The translations under genes and the position numbers were made by a program. From contig CAWGEX010000003.1 in assembly GCA_963821755.1 (NCBI GenBank), forward strand, positions 1,426,001 to 1,490,000: 64,000 bases of DNA. The letters are read 5' to 3'. This document shows positions 8,323 through 17,292 of this stretch, one piece after another; position 1 is the stretch's first letter, and each line of letters starts with the position of its first letter. Below the pieces are notes generated by a model, which saw only the letters and a list, made by a program, of their open reading frames with translations, searched no databases and was not told the DNA's origin. The DNA is from Bog-473 sp963821755 (lineage in GTDB: Bacteria > Actinomycetota > Acidimicrobiia > Acidimicrobiales > RAAP-2).

Positions 8323-10224
8323 ATGGGACTGAAGGGGTATTTCAAGCGGTCGGCGTGCGTGGCCATGGCCGCCGGCGCAATGACGGCGGGACTTTTCGTG
8401 GCCGGGCCGATCACCTCGAGCGGGGCCGCAACCTCGACGCCGACGGTGGCGACGTGGGCCGAGCAGCCCCAGACACCGCCGAACTACATCTTCCCGTTCA
8501 TGAGCCTGACCTACTTCAGCGTCGCCAATATCAGTGAGTTCCAGTACCTCATGTACCGGCCCCTCTACTGGTTCGGCAACGGGACCACGCCCGGCCTCAA
8601 CGAGAACCTCTCCCTGGCCGACCAACCGGCCTACACCAACAACAATTCCACCCTGACCCTCAACCTCAAGGACTACAAGTGGTCCAACGGTGAGACGGTG
8701 ACCACCCAAGACGTCATGTTCTTCCTGAACATGCTGCACGCCGAGAAGGCCAACTGGGCCGCCTACGCCCCCGGCGGCGCCAGCATCCCCGACTCCATCA
8801 AGAGTGTGACCATCGACAGCCCGACGCAGATGACCTTGCAGCTGACGACCTCGGTCAACACGTTCTGGTACACCTACAACCAATTGGGCCAGGTCACGCC
8901 GTTCCCGATGGCCTGGGACACGACCTCAACGAGCGGCGCCCCGGGATCAGGCGGGTGCTCCTCGGCCGCATTCGGCACGGCCGACACCGCCTGCTCCGCG
9001 GTCTACACCTTCCTGTCCAACCAGGCGGGGTACAACCCGGCCAACCCCAAGGCGGCCAACAACGCGCTGCCGACCTACGCCACCAACCCGCTCTGGCAGG
9101 TGGTCGACGGGCCGTGGCACCTGACCAGCTTTGACGCCACCGGCAACGTCACCATGGCGGCCAACCCGACCTACTCGGGCCCGACCAAGCCCACCATCAA
9201 GACCTTCAAGGAGGCGCCCTTCACCTCGGACACGGCCGAATACAATGCCCTGGTCGGCGGTCAGCTCAGTTACGGCTACCTGCCCGTCCAGGACATCACG
9301 GCCCCGGCCACGTCGGTGTTCACCCCGGGCGCCAACAACCCCCGCCTGTCCGGGAAGTACAACCTGAACCCGTTGTACAGCTGGGCCATCAACTACTTCC
9401 CCTACAACTTCAATTCGACCGCTGACGGTGGGAACGCCGGCAAGATCTTCAGCCAGCTCTACTTCCGCCAGGCCGTGCAGTACCTGGTCGATCAGCCGGC
9501 CTACATCAAGAGCTTCGCTCACGGGTACGGCGTCGGGACCTATGGCCCCGTGCCGTCCGAACCGCAGAATGCCTACGCCACCTCCTATGAGAAGACCAAC
9601 CCCTATCCGTACAACCCCAGCAAGGCCAAGAACCTGCTGAGCAGTCACGGGTGGAGCGTGGTCCCCAACGGCACCGACGTGTGCCAGAAGCCGGGCACGG
9701 CGGCCAATCAATGCGGAGCCGGGATCCCGAAGGGCGCCAAGCTGGCCTTCGACCTCCAGTACGCCGGCGGCCTGTCGCAAATCACCGACACGATGAACGC
9801 CGAGAAGTCGAGTTGGTCCTCCGCTGGCATCAACATGACGCTCTCCACCGGCACCTTCGACACGGTGATCGGGAACGCCACGCCGTGCAGTGGCAGCGGG
9901 TGCACCTGGCAGCTGGAGAACTGGGGGGCAGGATGGATCTTCTCGCCCGACTACTACCCATCCGGGGAAGAGATCTTCCAGACCGGCGCCGGATCCAACT
10001 CGGGCAGCTACTCGAACCCGACCAATGACGCCAACATCAAGGCCACCAACTTCCAGAACGTGACCCTGGCCAAGTACGAGAACTACCTGGCCCAGCAGCT
10101 CCCGGTCATCTACCAACCGAACTACGCCAACCCGTTCAACGAGATCGCCACCAACCTCAAGGGGGCCACGCCGCTGAATGTGCTGCAGGCCATCACACCG
10201 GAGAACTGGCGCTGGGCGAGCTGA
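8323..10224 (+). CDS. ABC transporter substrate-binding protein, peptide/nickel family (SBP_bac_5)
   Basis: 633 aa extracellular binding protein. The N terminus is a Sec signal: basic MGLKGYFKRS, a hydrophobic core from about 11 to 30, and a small-residue region GITSSGAA-like near 35. There is no lipobox Cys, so it looks secreted rather than lipid-anchored, which is unusual for a Gram-positive binding protein. The mature part shows family-5 features such as LNLKDYKWSNGETVTTQDV (about 107-125) and QLYFRQAVQYLVDQ near 380, and is rich in Asn, Tyr and Thr. AGGGAG precedes the ATG by 4 bases. It is followed by a strong hairpin and then the two permease genes. Ligand probably an oligopeptide; not certain. 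Confidence 0.9.
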   Translation: MGLKGYFKRSACVAMAAGAMTAGLFVAGPITSSGAATSTPTVATWAEQPQTPPNYIFPFMSLTYFSVANISEFQYLMYRPLYWFGNGTTPGLNENLSLADQPAYTNNNSTLTLNLKDYKWSNGETVTTQDVMFFLNMLHAEKANWAAYAPGGASIPDSIKSVTIDSPTQMTLQLTTSVNTFWYTYNQLGQVTPFPMAWDTTSTSGAPGSGGCSSAAFGTADTACSAVYTFLSNQAGYNPANPKAANNALPTYATNPLWQVVDGPWHLTSFDATGNVTMAANPTYSGPTKPTIKTFKEAPFTSDTAEYNALVGGQLSYGYLPVQDITAPATSVFTPGANNPRLSGKYNLNPLYSWAINYFPYNFNSTADGGNAGKIFSQLYFRQAVQYLVDQPAYIKSFAHGYGVGTYGPVPSEPQNAYATSYEKTNPYPYNPSKAKNLLSSHGWSVVPNGTDVCQKPGTAANQCGAGIPKGAKLAFDLQYAGGLSQITDTMNAEKSSWSSAGINMTLSTGTFDTVIGNATPCSGSGCTWQLENWGAGWIFSPDYYPSGEEIFQTGAGSNSGSYSNPTNDANIKATNFQNVTLAKYENYLAQQLPVIYQPNYANPFNEIATNLKGATPLNVLQAITPENWRWAS

Positions 10225-10278
10225 CCTGAGGCCGTGGGGTTGCGGATGACCGTTGACCCCGCGGCCGCCGCGGCATCC

Positions 10279-10310
10279 CCCCCGGGCGGACCACCCGGCC
10301 CGCCCGGGGG
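10279..10310 (+). terminator. Strong GC hairpin between binding-protein and permease genes
   Basis: 11-bp perfect stem CCCCCGGGCGG (10279-10289) with CCGCCCGGGGG (10300-10310) and a 10-base loop. No U-tract follows. It may end part of the binding-protein message or protect its 3' end, which would give more binding protein than permease. Confidence 0.6.
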
Positions 10311-10319
10311 CCGCCGCTG

Positions 10320-10325
10320 TATGGT
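10320..10325 (+). promoter_or_regulatory. -10 box of the permease genes
   Basis: TATGGT, 9 bases before the dppB-like ATG at 10335 and directly after the hairpin. Suggests the permease pair has its own near-leaderless transcript. Confidence 0.5.
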
Positions 10326-10334
10326 CGCACCGAC

Positions 10335-11294
10335 ATGACGGGGTTCATCTTCCGACGATTCGTCCAGGCGATCATCGTCATCCTGGGCGTCATCCTGATC
10401 GTCTTCATCCTCAGCCAACTGATTCCGGGTGGCGAGTGCAAGGCCGTCAACGGGCCCAAGGCCACGGTGACGTTCTGCCGGCACTGGAACATCCTGAACG
10501 GCTACAGCCAGCCCTTGTGGGTGCAGTTCTGGCACTACATCATCGGACTGCCCCATCTCAATCTGGGCTACTCGTACAAGCGCACGCAGCCGGTCGAAGC
10601 GGTGATCGCCGAGTACCTGCCCAAGACCCTGGTGCTGGTCGGGACGGCCACCGTCATCGCCCTGATCATCGCCATCCCCCTCGGGATCCTGCAGGTGGTC
10701 AAGCGCAACACGCCGGCCGACTACGGCCTGACCGCCCTGTCCTTCATCTTCTATGCCATGCCCCCGTTCTTACTGGGGACGCTCCTCATTATCTTCTTCT
10801 CCTTCGACCACCATCTGCTGCCGTCACAGCCGCCGTCTGATGCGTCGGCCTGGGCCGTGTTCACCGATCCCCGCGCCTTCATCATGCCCATGATCACGCT
10901 GTGCGCCATCACCATCGCCTCATTCAGTCGCTACATGCGCTCGTCCATGATGGACGCCTTGGCCGAGGATTACATCCGCACGGCGCGGGCCAAGGGAGCC
11001 AACCAACGCGTGGTCCTCTACGGGCACGCCCTGCGCAATGCCCTCATCCCCATCCTCACCTTGATCGGCCTGTCGCTTCCGGCCATCGTGAGCGGGGCCC
11101 TCATCACCGAGAACGTGTTCAACTATCCGGGCATGGGCTATCTCACCGTGCAGGCCGCCCAGAACGACGACATCCCCCTGGTCCTCGGCACGACCCTCGT
11201 CATCACCATCGCCACTGTGTTCGGGTCCCTTCTGGCCGACATCCTCTACGCCGTGGCCGATCCCCGCATCAGGTTCGGGAGGGCGACGGCATGA
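10335..11294 (+). CDS. dppB: Peptide ABC transporter permease, DppB/OppB type
   Basis: 319 aa inner-membrane permease with six predicted helices; the first is near residues 8-28 and is followed by a long extracytoplasmic loop containing two Cys (GGECKA and TFCRHW). The EAA-type loop that docks the ATPase is EDYIRTARAKGANQ near 215-228, followed by HALRNALIPILTLIG, both hallmark DppB sequences. It works with the DppC-like partner and the two-headed ATPase. The gene ends in an ATGA overlap with dppC, so the two permeases are coupled. Substrate assignment rests on the family. Confidence 0.92.
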   Translation: MTGFIFRRFVQAIIVILGVILIVFILSQLIPGGECKAVNGPKATVTFCRHWNILNGYSQPLWVQFWHYIIGLPHLNLGYSYKRTQPVEAVIAEYLPKTLVLVGTATVIALIIAIPLGILQVVKRNTPADYGLTALSFIFYAMPPFLLGTLLIIFFSFDHHLLPSQPPSDASAWAVFTDPRAFIMPMITLCAITIASFSRYMRSSMMDALAEDYIRTARAKGANQRVVLYGHALRNALIPILTLIGLSLPAIVSGALITENVFNYPGMGYLTVQAAQNDDIPLVLGTTLVITIATVFGSLLADILYAVADPRIRFGRATA

Positions 11295-12283
11295 CCGATA
11301 TCCACGAGGACCCTGTCTTCGGCACCGACGCGTCCACCACCCGGTTGCCGCTGGGACTGGGTATGGGCGAGGCAGTCTCGCCGTTGGAACTGGTCGCGGT
11401 GCCCGAGGGCGGCGAGTCGACCCAGGGTGGCGGCATGTTCGTCCAGATCGGTCGCGTCTTCATCCAGAACAAGTTGGCCGTGGTGGGTCTCATCATCATT
11501 GTCGCCTTCGTGCTGTTCTGCTTCGTCGGGCCGCTCCTCTACCACACCGACCAGACCAACCAGCAGGCCGTGCTCGGCACCGTCGAGAACGGTGCCCCAC
11601 AGCCGGGTCACCCGCTGGGGACCGACAGCACGGGCTTCGACATCCTGGGTCGGCTCATGTACGGCGGTCAGACGTCGCTCATTGTGGGGTTCGCCTCCGC
11701 CTTCGTCGCCACGGTGGTCGGCGTCCTGTTCGGCGCGACGGCCGGCTTCTTCGGTGGCTCGGTCGACGCCGCCATGATGCGGTTCGTCGACATGCTCCTC
11801 TCCATCCCCATCCTGTTCCTGCTGATCGCCATGGTGACCATCTTCAGCTCCAGCGAAGTGCTCATCATCCTCATCATCGCCTTCGTCAGTTGGCTCATTC
11901 CCGCACGACTCATACGTGGTGAAACGCTGACCCTGCGCGTCCGAGAATACGTCCAGGCGGTGCGGGTCATGGGCGGACGCGGGGGCCGCATCGTCGGTCG
12001 GCACATCATCCCCAATTCGGTCGGCACCATTGTGGTGTTCGCCACCTTCCAGGTCGCCGACTCGATCCTCCTGCTGGCCGCCCTGGGCTACCTCGGCTTC
12101 GGGATCCCGGCGCCGGGCACCGACTGGGGCAGCATGCTTTCGGCCGGAGCGGACGCGGCCGGCAACGGCTGGTGGTGGGAGATCTACCCGGCTGGGATCG
12201 CCATCATCCTGGTGGTGGTGGCCCTGAATTTCGTGGGCGACGCCCTGCGGGACTCACTCGAGGTCCGACTGCAGCGGCGCTGA
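11291..12283 (+). CDS. dppC: Peptide ABC transporter permease, DppC/OppC type
   Basis: 330 aa permease. Residues 1-50 are a hydrophilic N-terminal extension; the first membrane helix is NKLAVVGLIIIVAFVLF. The DppC loop HPLGTDSTGFDILGRLMYG comes next, then five further helices with the EAA-type segment REYVQAVRVMGGRGGRI before HIIPNSVG. Its ATG overlaps the dppB stop (ATGA), which fixes the start. It converges with the ATPase gene, with 17 bases between stops. The placement of the ATPase on the other strand is unusual, because dpp/opp loci are normally one operon. Confidence 0.92.
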   Translation: MTDIHEDPVFGTDASTTRLPLGLGMGEAVSPLELVAVPEGGESTQGGGMFVQIGRVFIQNKLAVVGLIIIVAFVLFCFVGPLLYHTDQTNQQAVLGTVENGAPQPGHPLGTDSTGFDILGRLMYGGQTSLIVGFASAFVATVVGVLFGATAGFFGGSVDAAMMRFVDMLLSIPILFLLIAMVTIFSSSEVLIILIIAFVSWLIPARLIRGETLTLRVREYVQAVRVMGGRGGRIVGRHIIPNSVGTIVVFATFQVADSILLLAALGYLGFGIPAPGTDWGSMLSAGADAAGNGWWWEIYPAGIAIILVVVALNFVGDALRDSLEVRLQRR

Positions 12284-12300
12284 GGTCGACCGTTGGACAC

Positions 12301-14382
12301 TCAGCCGTTGCCGGCGGGAGCAGAGGCGGTCGTCAGCGCCACCGGCGTCTCCAGCGGGAAGTGGCAGGCCGCGAGGTGCCCACCGCCAAACTGGCTGTAG
12401 GGAGGCTCGACCTCGGCACAGAGCGCTTCGGCCCTGGGGCACCGAGTGCGGAAACGACAACCTGAGGGGGGGTCCACGGCCGAGGGCAACTCGCCCCGCA
12501 CCGCCGTCCTCCCCGCTGTGTGCACCTTGATATTCACGTCGGGCACCGGCACCGCCTCGAGCAGGCCCTTGGTGTACGGGTGGGCCGGGTGCTCGTAGAT
12601 CTGGGCCGCCGGCCCGAGCTCGACCAACTTGCCCAGGTACATGACCCCGATGGTGTCGGCCATGTAGCGGATGACGGCTAGATCATGGGAGATCATCAAG
12701 AAGGTCAGGCCATGCCGGGCCTGTAGGTCCTTCATGAGATTGAGGATCTGAGCCTGCACCGAGACGTCGAGCGCCGACACGGGTTCGTCCGCCACCACCA
12801 ACTTGGGGTCAAGCGCCAACGCACGGGCCAGTCCGATCCGTTGCCGCTGGCCGCCCGAGAACTCGTGCGGATAGCGCCCCAGGGCCTGATCGCTCAGCCC
12901 GACCTCACGCAGCAGGCTGCGTACCCGCTCGTCCTGCTCCTTGGTTGATCCGACACGTTGGACCCGGAGCGGTTCGCGGATGATCGACCCCACCCGCATG
13001 CGCGGATCGAGTGAGGCGTAGGGATCCTGGAACATCAACTGGAGGTCACGGCGGCGCGAGCGCAATTCCCCTCCGGCCAACGCATGCACGTCGTGCCCCT
13101 CGAACTCGATGGTGCCTGCGTTGGGCCGCTCCAGGGCGACGATCAACCGGCCGACGGTGGTCTTTCCGCAGCCCGACTCACCGACCAGTCCAAACGTCTC
13201 GCCCCGCCGGACCGAGAAGGCGATATCGGACACGGCCTTGACGGTGCCGATGGTCCGACGGATCACGCCGCCCCCGAGCACCGGGAATTCCTTGACCAGA
13301 CCATCGACCCGAAGGATCTCGGGCAGGGCCGACACCTCCTGGCGGCGAGCCTCCAAGCGGGGGTCCTCGGCCGCTCCGGTCACGGTGGCCGCCACCGTCA
13401 GGTGGTGACTGACGGGGTGGAAGCAGGCAAACCGGTGATGGGCCGACCCGCCGGCCACGTCCTCCAGCGGAGGGTCCTCGGCCCGGCATTGATCGGTGGC
13501 GTACTGGCAGCGCGGCGCGAAGCGGCAGTTGGTGATGGTCCGCGAGAGGTCGGGCGGCAGCCCCGAGATGCTCAGCAGTCGGTCGGCCGGGCTGCGATCC
13601 AATTTCGGCACCGACTCGAGGAGGGCCTCGGAGTAGGGATGTCGCATGCGGGAGAACAGCTCGACGGTGTCGGCCTCTTCCGCCACCTTGCCGGCGTACA
13701 TCACGACCACGCGGTCCGTTCGCCCGGCGATGACGCCCATGTCATGGGTGATGAGCAACACAGCCATGCGCAGGCGTTCGCGCAGGTCGTCGATGAGATC
13801 GAGGATCTGCGCCTGAATGGTGACGTCGAGCGCCGTGGTCGGCTCGTCGGCGATCAGGAGCTTGGGCTCGCAGGCCAGCGCCATGGCAATCATGACCCGC
13901 TGGCGCAGCCCGCCCGAGAGCTCGTGGGGGTACTGGTCGAGCCGTTCGGCCGGCCGTGGCATCTCGACCATGCTCAGGACTTCGAGGGCCCGGTCCCGAA
14001 CCTGCTGACGGCTCACGTCGCGGTGCAGCCGGACGGCTTCACCGATCTGACGACCGATGGTTATGGTCGGGTTCAGCGACGTCAAGGGGTCCTGCGGGAT
14101 GAGGGCCACTTCGTCACCGCGGACCCCCTGCATCTCCTTCTCCGAGAGGCCGGCCAGGTCCCGGCCGTTCAGCATGATCCGGCCGTCGGTCAGATGGCCG
14201 TTGATCGGCAGGAGCCGCATGATCGAGAAGCCGGTCGTGGTCTTGCCGCAGCCGGACTCCCCCACGATCCCGACACACTCCCCCTGGTTGACCTGGAAGG
14301 AGACCCCGTCGACCGCGACGACGTTGGCCGTGCGCATGCGGAACTCCGTCCGGAGGCGCTCAACCTCCAGCACCGGCGTCAT
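12301..14382 (-). CDS. Peptide ABC transporter ATPase, fused DppD-DppF
   Basis: 693 aa with two complete nucleotide-binding domains. First half: Walker A GESGCGKTT near residue 40, signature ELSGGLRQRV and Walker B LLIADEPTTALDV, ending in the peptide-family cluster CRFAPRC...C. Second half: Walker A GESGCGKTT again, signature EFSGGQRQRI, Walker B LVVADEPVSALDV, ending in CRFRTRC...C. One polypeptide therefore supplies both motor subunits for the facing permeases. The start is ATG 14382: TAGTGT lies exactly 7 bases upstream, so the in-frame GTG codons at 14388 and 14391 are unlikely. Transcribed toward the permeases, so expression can be set separately. Confidence 0.92.
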   Translation of the reverse strand: MTPVLEVERLRTEFRMRTANVVAVDGVSFQVNQGECVGIVGESGCGKTTTGFSIMRLLPINGHLTDGRIMLNGRDLAGLSEKEMQGVRGDEVALIPQDPLTSLNPTITIGRQIGEAVRLHRDVSRQQVRDRALEVLSMVEMPRPAERLDQYPHELSGGLRQRVMIAMALACEPKLLIADEPTTALDVTIQAQILDLIDDLRERLRMAVLLITHDMGVIAGRTDRVVVMYAGKVAEEADTVELFSRMRHPYSEALLESVPKLDRSPADRLLSISGLPPDLSRTITNCRFAPRCQYATDQCRAEDPPLEDVAGGSAHHRFACFHPVSHHLTVAATVTGAAEDPRLEARRQEVSALPEILRVDGLVKEFPVLGGGVIRRTIGTVKAVSDIAFSVRRGETFGLVGESGCGKTTVGRLIVALERPNAGTIEFEGHDVHALAGGELRSRRRDLQLMFQDPYASLDPRMRVGSIIREPLRVQRVGSTKEQDERVRSLLREVGLSDQALGRYPHEFSGGQRQRIGLARALALDPKLVVADEPVSALDVSVQAQILNLMKDLQARHGLTFLMISHDLAVIRYMADTIGVMYLGKLVELGPAAQIYEHPAHPYTKGLLEAVPVPDVNIKVHTAGRTAVRGELPSAVDPPSGCRFRTRCPRAEALCAEVEPPYSQFGGGHLAACHFPLETPVALTTASAPAGNG

Positions 14383-14389
14383 AGGCACC

Positions 14390-14395
14390 ACACTA
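14390..14395 (-). promoter_or_regulatory. -10 box of the fused ATPase gene (leaderless)
   Basis: TAGTGT on the minus strand, 7 bases before ATG 14382. Matches the leaderless spacing found at many genes here and overlaps the alternative GTG starts. Confidence 0.55.
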
Positions 14396-14432
14396 CCGCG
14401 CCCCGGGCCGACATCACCGGTGCCGCGCCTGG

Positions 14433-15128
14433 TCAGACCGGGTTTTCATCGCCGGCCGCGAACCCATCGCTCCAGGGCAACGACGCCACGTAGGACCAGC
14501 TTCGTCGATGGATGGACGAGAGTCCGTAGCCGCGCAGGGCGGTCTGGTGAACCGGGGTCGGATAGCCCTTGTTGCGCTCGAACCCGTAGGCCGGGAAGTG
14601 CTCCGATTCCCCCCGCATGAGGCGATCCCGCACCACCTTGGCCAGCACCGAGGCGGCGGCGACGGAGGCGCACCGGGCGTCCCCGCCCACAACGGGCCGC
14701 ACCGTCCCGGCAAATCCCGACCCGGCGCCGTCCGATCCGTGCAGCAGATCCAGTGGCCCGTCGACCAGCACGGCATCGGGTGCACGTTTCAGCCCGGCCA
14801 GGGCCCGCAGCGATGCCCACTGCAGCGCCACCCGCATCCCCCGCTGATCGCATTCTTCCGGAGAGGCGTGGCCGACCGACCACTCGACGCACCAGTCGCC
14901 CACGGACCGGAAAATCGACTCGCGCCGCGCTTCGCTGAGCTGCTTCGAATCCCGCAGCCACTCCGGCATGGAGTCCTCGCTGTTCGCCGCCACCACCGCG
15001 ACGCCGACCGACACCGGCCCGGCCCAGGCGCCGCGGCCGACTTCGTCCAGACCCGCCACCCGCCGGTGACCCAGCGCGAAGAGACTTCGCTCCTCGGAGA
15101 GATCGGGCGGGATGATCTCGGAGTTCAT
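14433..15128 (-). CDS. rnhB: Ribonuclease HII
   Basis: 231 aa endoribonuclease that removes ribonucleotides from RNA-DNA hybrids and single misincorporated rNMPs. The N-terminal motif GLDEVGRGAWAGPV (residues about 26-39) holds the first catalytic Asp-Glu and the GRG motif; DSKQLSE follows near 62. ASVLAKVVRDRLM carries the third-acid region, and GFERNKGYPTPVH is the family C-terminal signature. ATG 15128 gives the usual length, and upstream codons run into the divergent promoter region. It is divergent from the 79-aa gene, 32 bases away. Strong family assignment. Confidence 0.95.
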   Translation of the reverse strand: MNSEIIPPDLSEERSLFALGHRRVAGLDEVGRGAWAGPVSVGVAVVAANSEDSMPEWLRDSKQLSEARRESIFRSVGDWCVEWSVGHASPEECDQRGMRVALQWASLRALAGLKRAPDAVLVDGPLDLLHGSDGAGSGFAGTVRPVVGGDARCASVAAASVLAKVVRDRLMRGESEHFPAYGFERNKGYPTPVHQTALRGYGLSSIHRRSWSYVASLPWSDGFAAGDENPV

Positions 15129-15148
15129 GGCGGCCCGGCGGGTGTCAA

Positions 15149-15154
15149 TACGAT
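15149..15154 (+). promoter_or_regulatory. -10 box of the 79-aa gene
   Basis: TACGAT, 6 bases before the GTG at 15161. A purine-rich GGAGG lies inside the 6 bases but is too close to the start to work as a normal ribosome-binding site, so a leaderless start is favoured. Confidence 0.5.
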
Positions 15155-15160
15155 GGAGGC

Positions 15161-15400
15161 GTGAGCACTGGAGGGGGGTCGTCGCCTGATCCGAACGCTC
15201 GTTCCCCGCTGGCACCCGGGACGGCCGTCGATGTCCGCAATCGCTACCAGGGGACCTGGGTCCGTGGCTTCGAGGTGGCCGAGTTCACCGACGGCGGCTA
15301 CCGCATTCGTCGCCTCTCCGACGGCAGCATTCTGGGTGACCTCTTCACCCGCGACGATGTCCGCCGGGAGCGGAGCCGTCAGGGTTTCTGGTGGCACTGA
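15161..15400 (+). CDS. Small conserved-looking protein of unknown function (79 aa)
   Basis: Starts at GTG. After a disordered Ser/Pro-rich lead (residues 1-18), residues 19-75 form a compact region rich in Arg, Asp, Tyr and Trp: AVDVRNRYQGTWVRGFEV, then GGYRIRRLSDGSILGDLF. The alternating pattern suggests a small beta-barrel, perhaps Tudor- or SH3-like, but no named family is recognised. A promoter hexamer precedes it and codon use matches its neighbours, so it is probably real. It converges with the GYD gene 6 bases away. Confidence 0.65.
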   Translation: MSTGGGSSPDPNARSPLAPGTAVDVRNRYQGTWVRGFEVAEFTDGGYRIRRLSDGSILGDLFTRDDVRRERSRQGFWWH

Positions 15401-15406
15401 GCCGGG

Positions 15407-15706
15407 TCAGCTCCCGCCGACGTTGCGCACCGAGGTGATGTACTCGTCGATCGGAATGGCCGAGAGCGTCAATGTCTTGAGGGTGCCGCGGGCCCCGAGC
15501 ACCAGGGCCACACGAGCCATCGTCTTCTCGTCGGGAGCTTCCAACACGGTGCAGAAGTCGTAGGGGCCGAGCAGCGCCCACTGCGCCAGGACCTTGACGC
15601 CCATGGCTTCGACCTCGGCATTGACCGCTTTGAGCCGATCGGGATTCTCGCTCAGCGTCGCCGCGCCGTCGGGTCCCACGGTGGAGAGCATGAGGAAGGT
15701 GGACAT
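15407..15706 (-). CDS. GYD-domain protein
   Basis: 99 aa, the typical size of GYD-family proteins (named from a Gly-Tyr-Asp motif). Here the motif is GPYDFCTVLEAPDE near residues 47-60, in an alpha-beta ferredoxin-like layout. The biochemical role of the family is not established. ATG 15706 fits the family N terminus (MSTFLML); TAGCGT lies 8 bases upstream. No catalytic residues can be claimed. Confidence 0.8.
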   Translation of the reverse strand: MSTFLMLSTVGPDGAATLSENPDRLKAVNAEVEAMGVKVLAQWALLGPYDFCTVLEAPDEKTMARVALVLGARGTLKTLTLSAIPIDEYITSVRNVGGS

Positions 15707-15714
15707 GCCGGTTC

Positions 15715-15720
15715 ACGCTA
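15715..15720 (-). promoter_or_regulatory. -10 box of the GYD gene
   Basis: TAGCGT on the minus strand, 8 bases before ATG 15706; near-leaderless spacing. Confidence 0.4.
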
Positions 15721-15743
15721 CCGCAGGGCGATCGCCGCTCCCT

Positions 15744-17243
15744 TCAGCCCGGACCCAGCAGATCGCGGCGGACGACCTTGCCCATCGCGTTGCGCGGCAG
15801 GGCGTCCACCACCCGGTACTCCCGTGGTTGCTTGAAGGGAGTCAGCTCCTGTGCCGCCAACCGGGCCAGCGCGGCGAGGTCGGGCTCTCCCTCGGCGCCG
15901 ACCACGAAGGCGACGACGGACTCGCCCCACTCCGCCGAGGCGATGCCCACCACGGCGATCTCGGCCACCGAGGCGTGACGACCCAACACGGATTCCACCT
16001 CGGCCGGGTACACGTTGTGGCCGCCCGTGATGATCAGCTCCGTCCGTCGACCGCGAATGGAGTAATAGCCGTCTGGCTCGACCGAGGCCAGATCCCCGGT
16101 GGCGAACCACCCCTCCCTCCACGAGGACGCCGTGGCCTCCGGCCGCTCCCAGTAGCCGCGGCACAGTGACGGCCCCCGGACCATCAACTCGCCCACTCCG
16201 TGCTCGTCGGCCCCGGCGATGGTGGCCGTCACGCCGGGCAGGGGCAGACCCACGGATCCCGGTCGGCGCTCGCCCGAGAGCGGATTGGAGAGGGTCAGCA
16301 GAGTCTCGGACATGCCGTAGCGCTCCAGGACGGCCACCCGGTGCTCGCCGCGGAGGCGCCGCCACAACTCGGCCGGCAACGGTCCTGATCCGGAGACACA
16401 GAGGCGCAGCGCCGACAGCTCCCCGGCCCGACCCGATGCGGCCAAGCGGTGGTACATGGTGGGCACGCCGAAGAACAGGGAGCCCCGTGGTACCGCGTCC
16501 AGGGTCGACCCCACGTCGAAGCGCTCGAAGACGAGGGCCGATGCGCCGGCGGCGAGCGTCCCGAACAGCCCGGCGCAGAGCCCATGCACGTGGAAGAGGG
16601 GGAGTGTCAGGATCAGACGGTCGTCCGGTTCCCAGCCCCAGGCCACACGGAGCGCCTGCGCCCCGGCCAACAACGAACGGTGGGTATGGACGGCACCCTT
16701 GGGTCGGCCGGTGGTGCCCGAGGTGTAGACGATCAGGGCGTCGTCATCGGGTCGTGCCGCGTCGAGCTTCGGTGCCGTCGCCGACCTCGCCGCGGCACCG
16801 AAGTCATCGGGCACCAGCACACCCACCGAGACATCGGCGGCCTCGATCCATCGTCGATGCTCGGCCAGCGCGACCAACGCGGCGACCGGCCGCACGTCAC
16901 CTACCACGTAGCCGAGCTCGCCGGCGGCGCTCCGGGGATTGAGCGGCACGACCACCGCGCCCAGGCGCAGCGCCCCGAGCAGGCCCACGATGGAGTCCAA
17001 CGACGGCGAGCGGCACCAGAGGACCCGGTCACCCGCCACCACTCCCCGATCGGCCAGCACGGCCGCCGCACCGGCGGTGAGCTCGGCCAGGGCCTGGTGG
17101 GACAGCACGGCGGCGGGGTCCGCCCCGCTGACCAGCACGGAGCGGCCCGGGTCCGCCCGCCAACGCTCCGACCACAGCCGCAGCAGCGTGCCTCCCGCAC
17201 CCAGCTCGGCCGGTCCGGACGACAAACGGTCCGCCGGGCTCAT
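15744..17243 (-). CDS. AMP-forming acyl-CoA synthetase, malonyl-CoA ligase (MatB)-like
   Basis: 499 aa ANL-superfamily enzyme that activates a carboxylic acid as acyl-AMP and then makes the CoA thioester. A3 P-loop: YTSGTTGRPKGAVHTH near residue 175. Further motifs are LTLPLFHVHGLCAG, ERYGMSET (A5), GWFATGDLA (A7) and the C-terminal Lys in NAMGKVVRR (A10). LPLFHVHGL and ERYGMSET resemble malonyl-CoA synthetase MatB, so malonate or methylmalonate is a likely but unproven substrate. Divergent from the GH38 gene with a 49-base gap. ATG 17243 gives a full-length protein. Confidence 0.82.
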   Translation of the reverse strand: MSPADRLSSGPAELGAGGTLLRLWSERWRADPGRSVLVSGADPAAVLSHQALAELTAGAAAVLADRGVVAGDRVLWCRSPSLDSIVGLLGALRLGAVVVPLNPRSAAGELGYVVGDVRPVAALVALAEHRRWIEAADVSVGVLVPDDFGAAARSATAPKLDAARPDDDALIVYTSGTTGRPKGAVHTHRSLLAGAQALRVAWGWEPDDRLILTLPLFHVHGLCAGLFGTLAAGASALVFERFDVGSTLDAVPRGSLFFGVPTMYHRLAASGRAGELSALRLCVSGSGPLPAELWRRLRGEHRVAVLERYGMSETLLTLSNPLSGERRPGSVGLPLPGVTATIAGADEHGVGELMVRGPSLCRGYWERPEATASSWREGWFATGDLASVEPDGYYSIRGRRTELIITGGHNVYPAEVESVLGRHASVAEIAVVGIASAEWGESVVAFVVGAEGEPDLAALARLAAQELTPFKQPREYRVVDALPRNAMGKVVRRDLLGPG

Positions 17244-17279
17244 CCTCGACGTCGTCCGGCCGGTCGTCGCTGCACGTCA

Positions 17280-17285
17280 TAGTCT
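17280..17285 (+). promoter_or_regulatory. -10 box of the GH38 gene (leaderless)
   Basis: TAGTCT, exactly 7 bases before ATG 17293. Defines the start and suggests a leaderless mRNA. Confidence 0.55.
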
Positions 17286-17292
17286 GGCGGTC

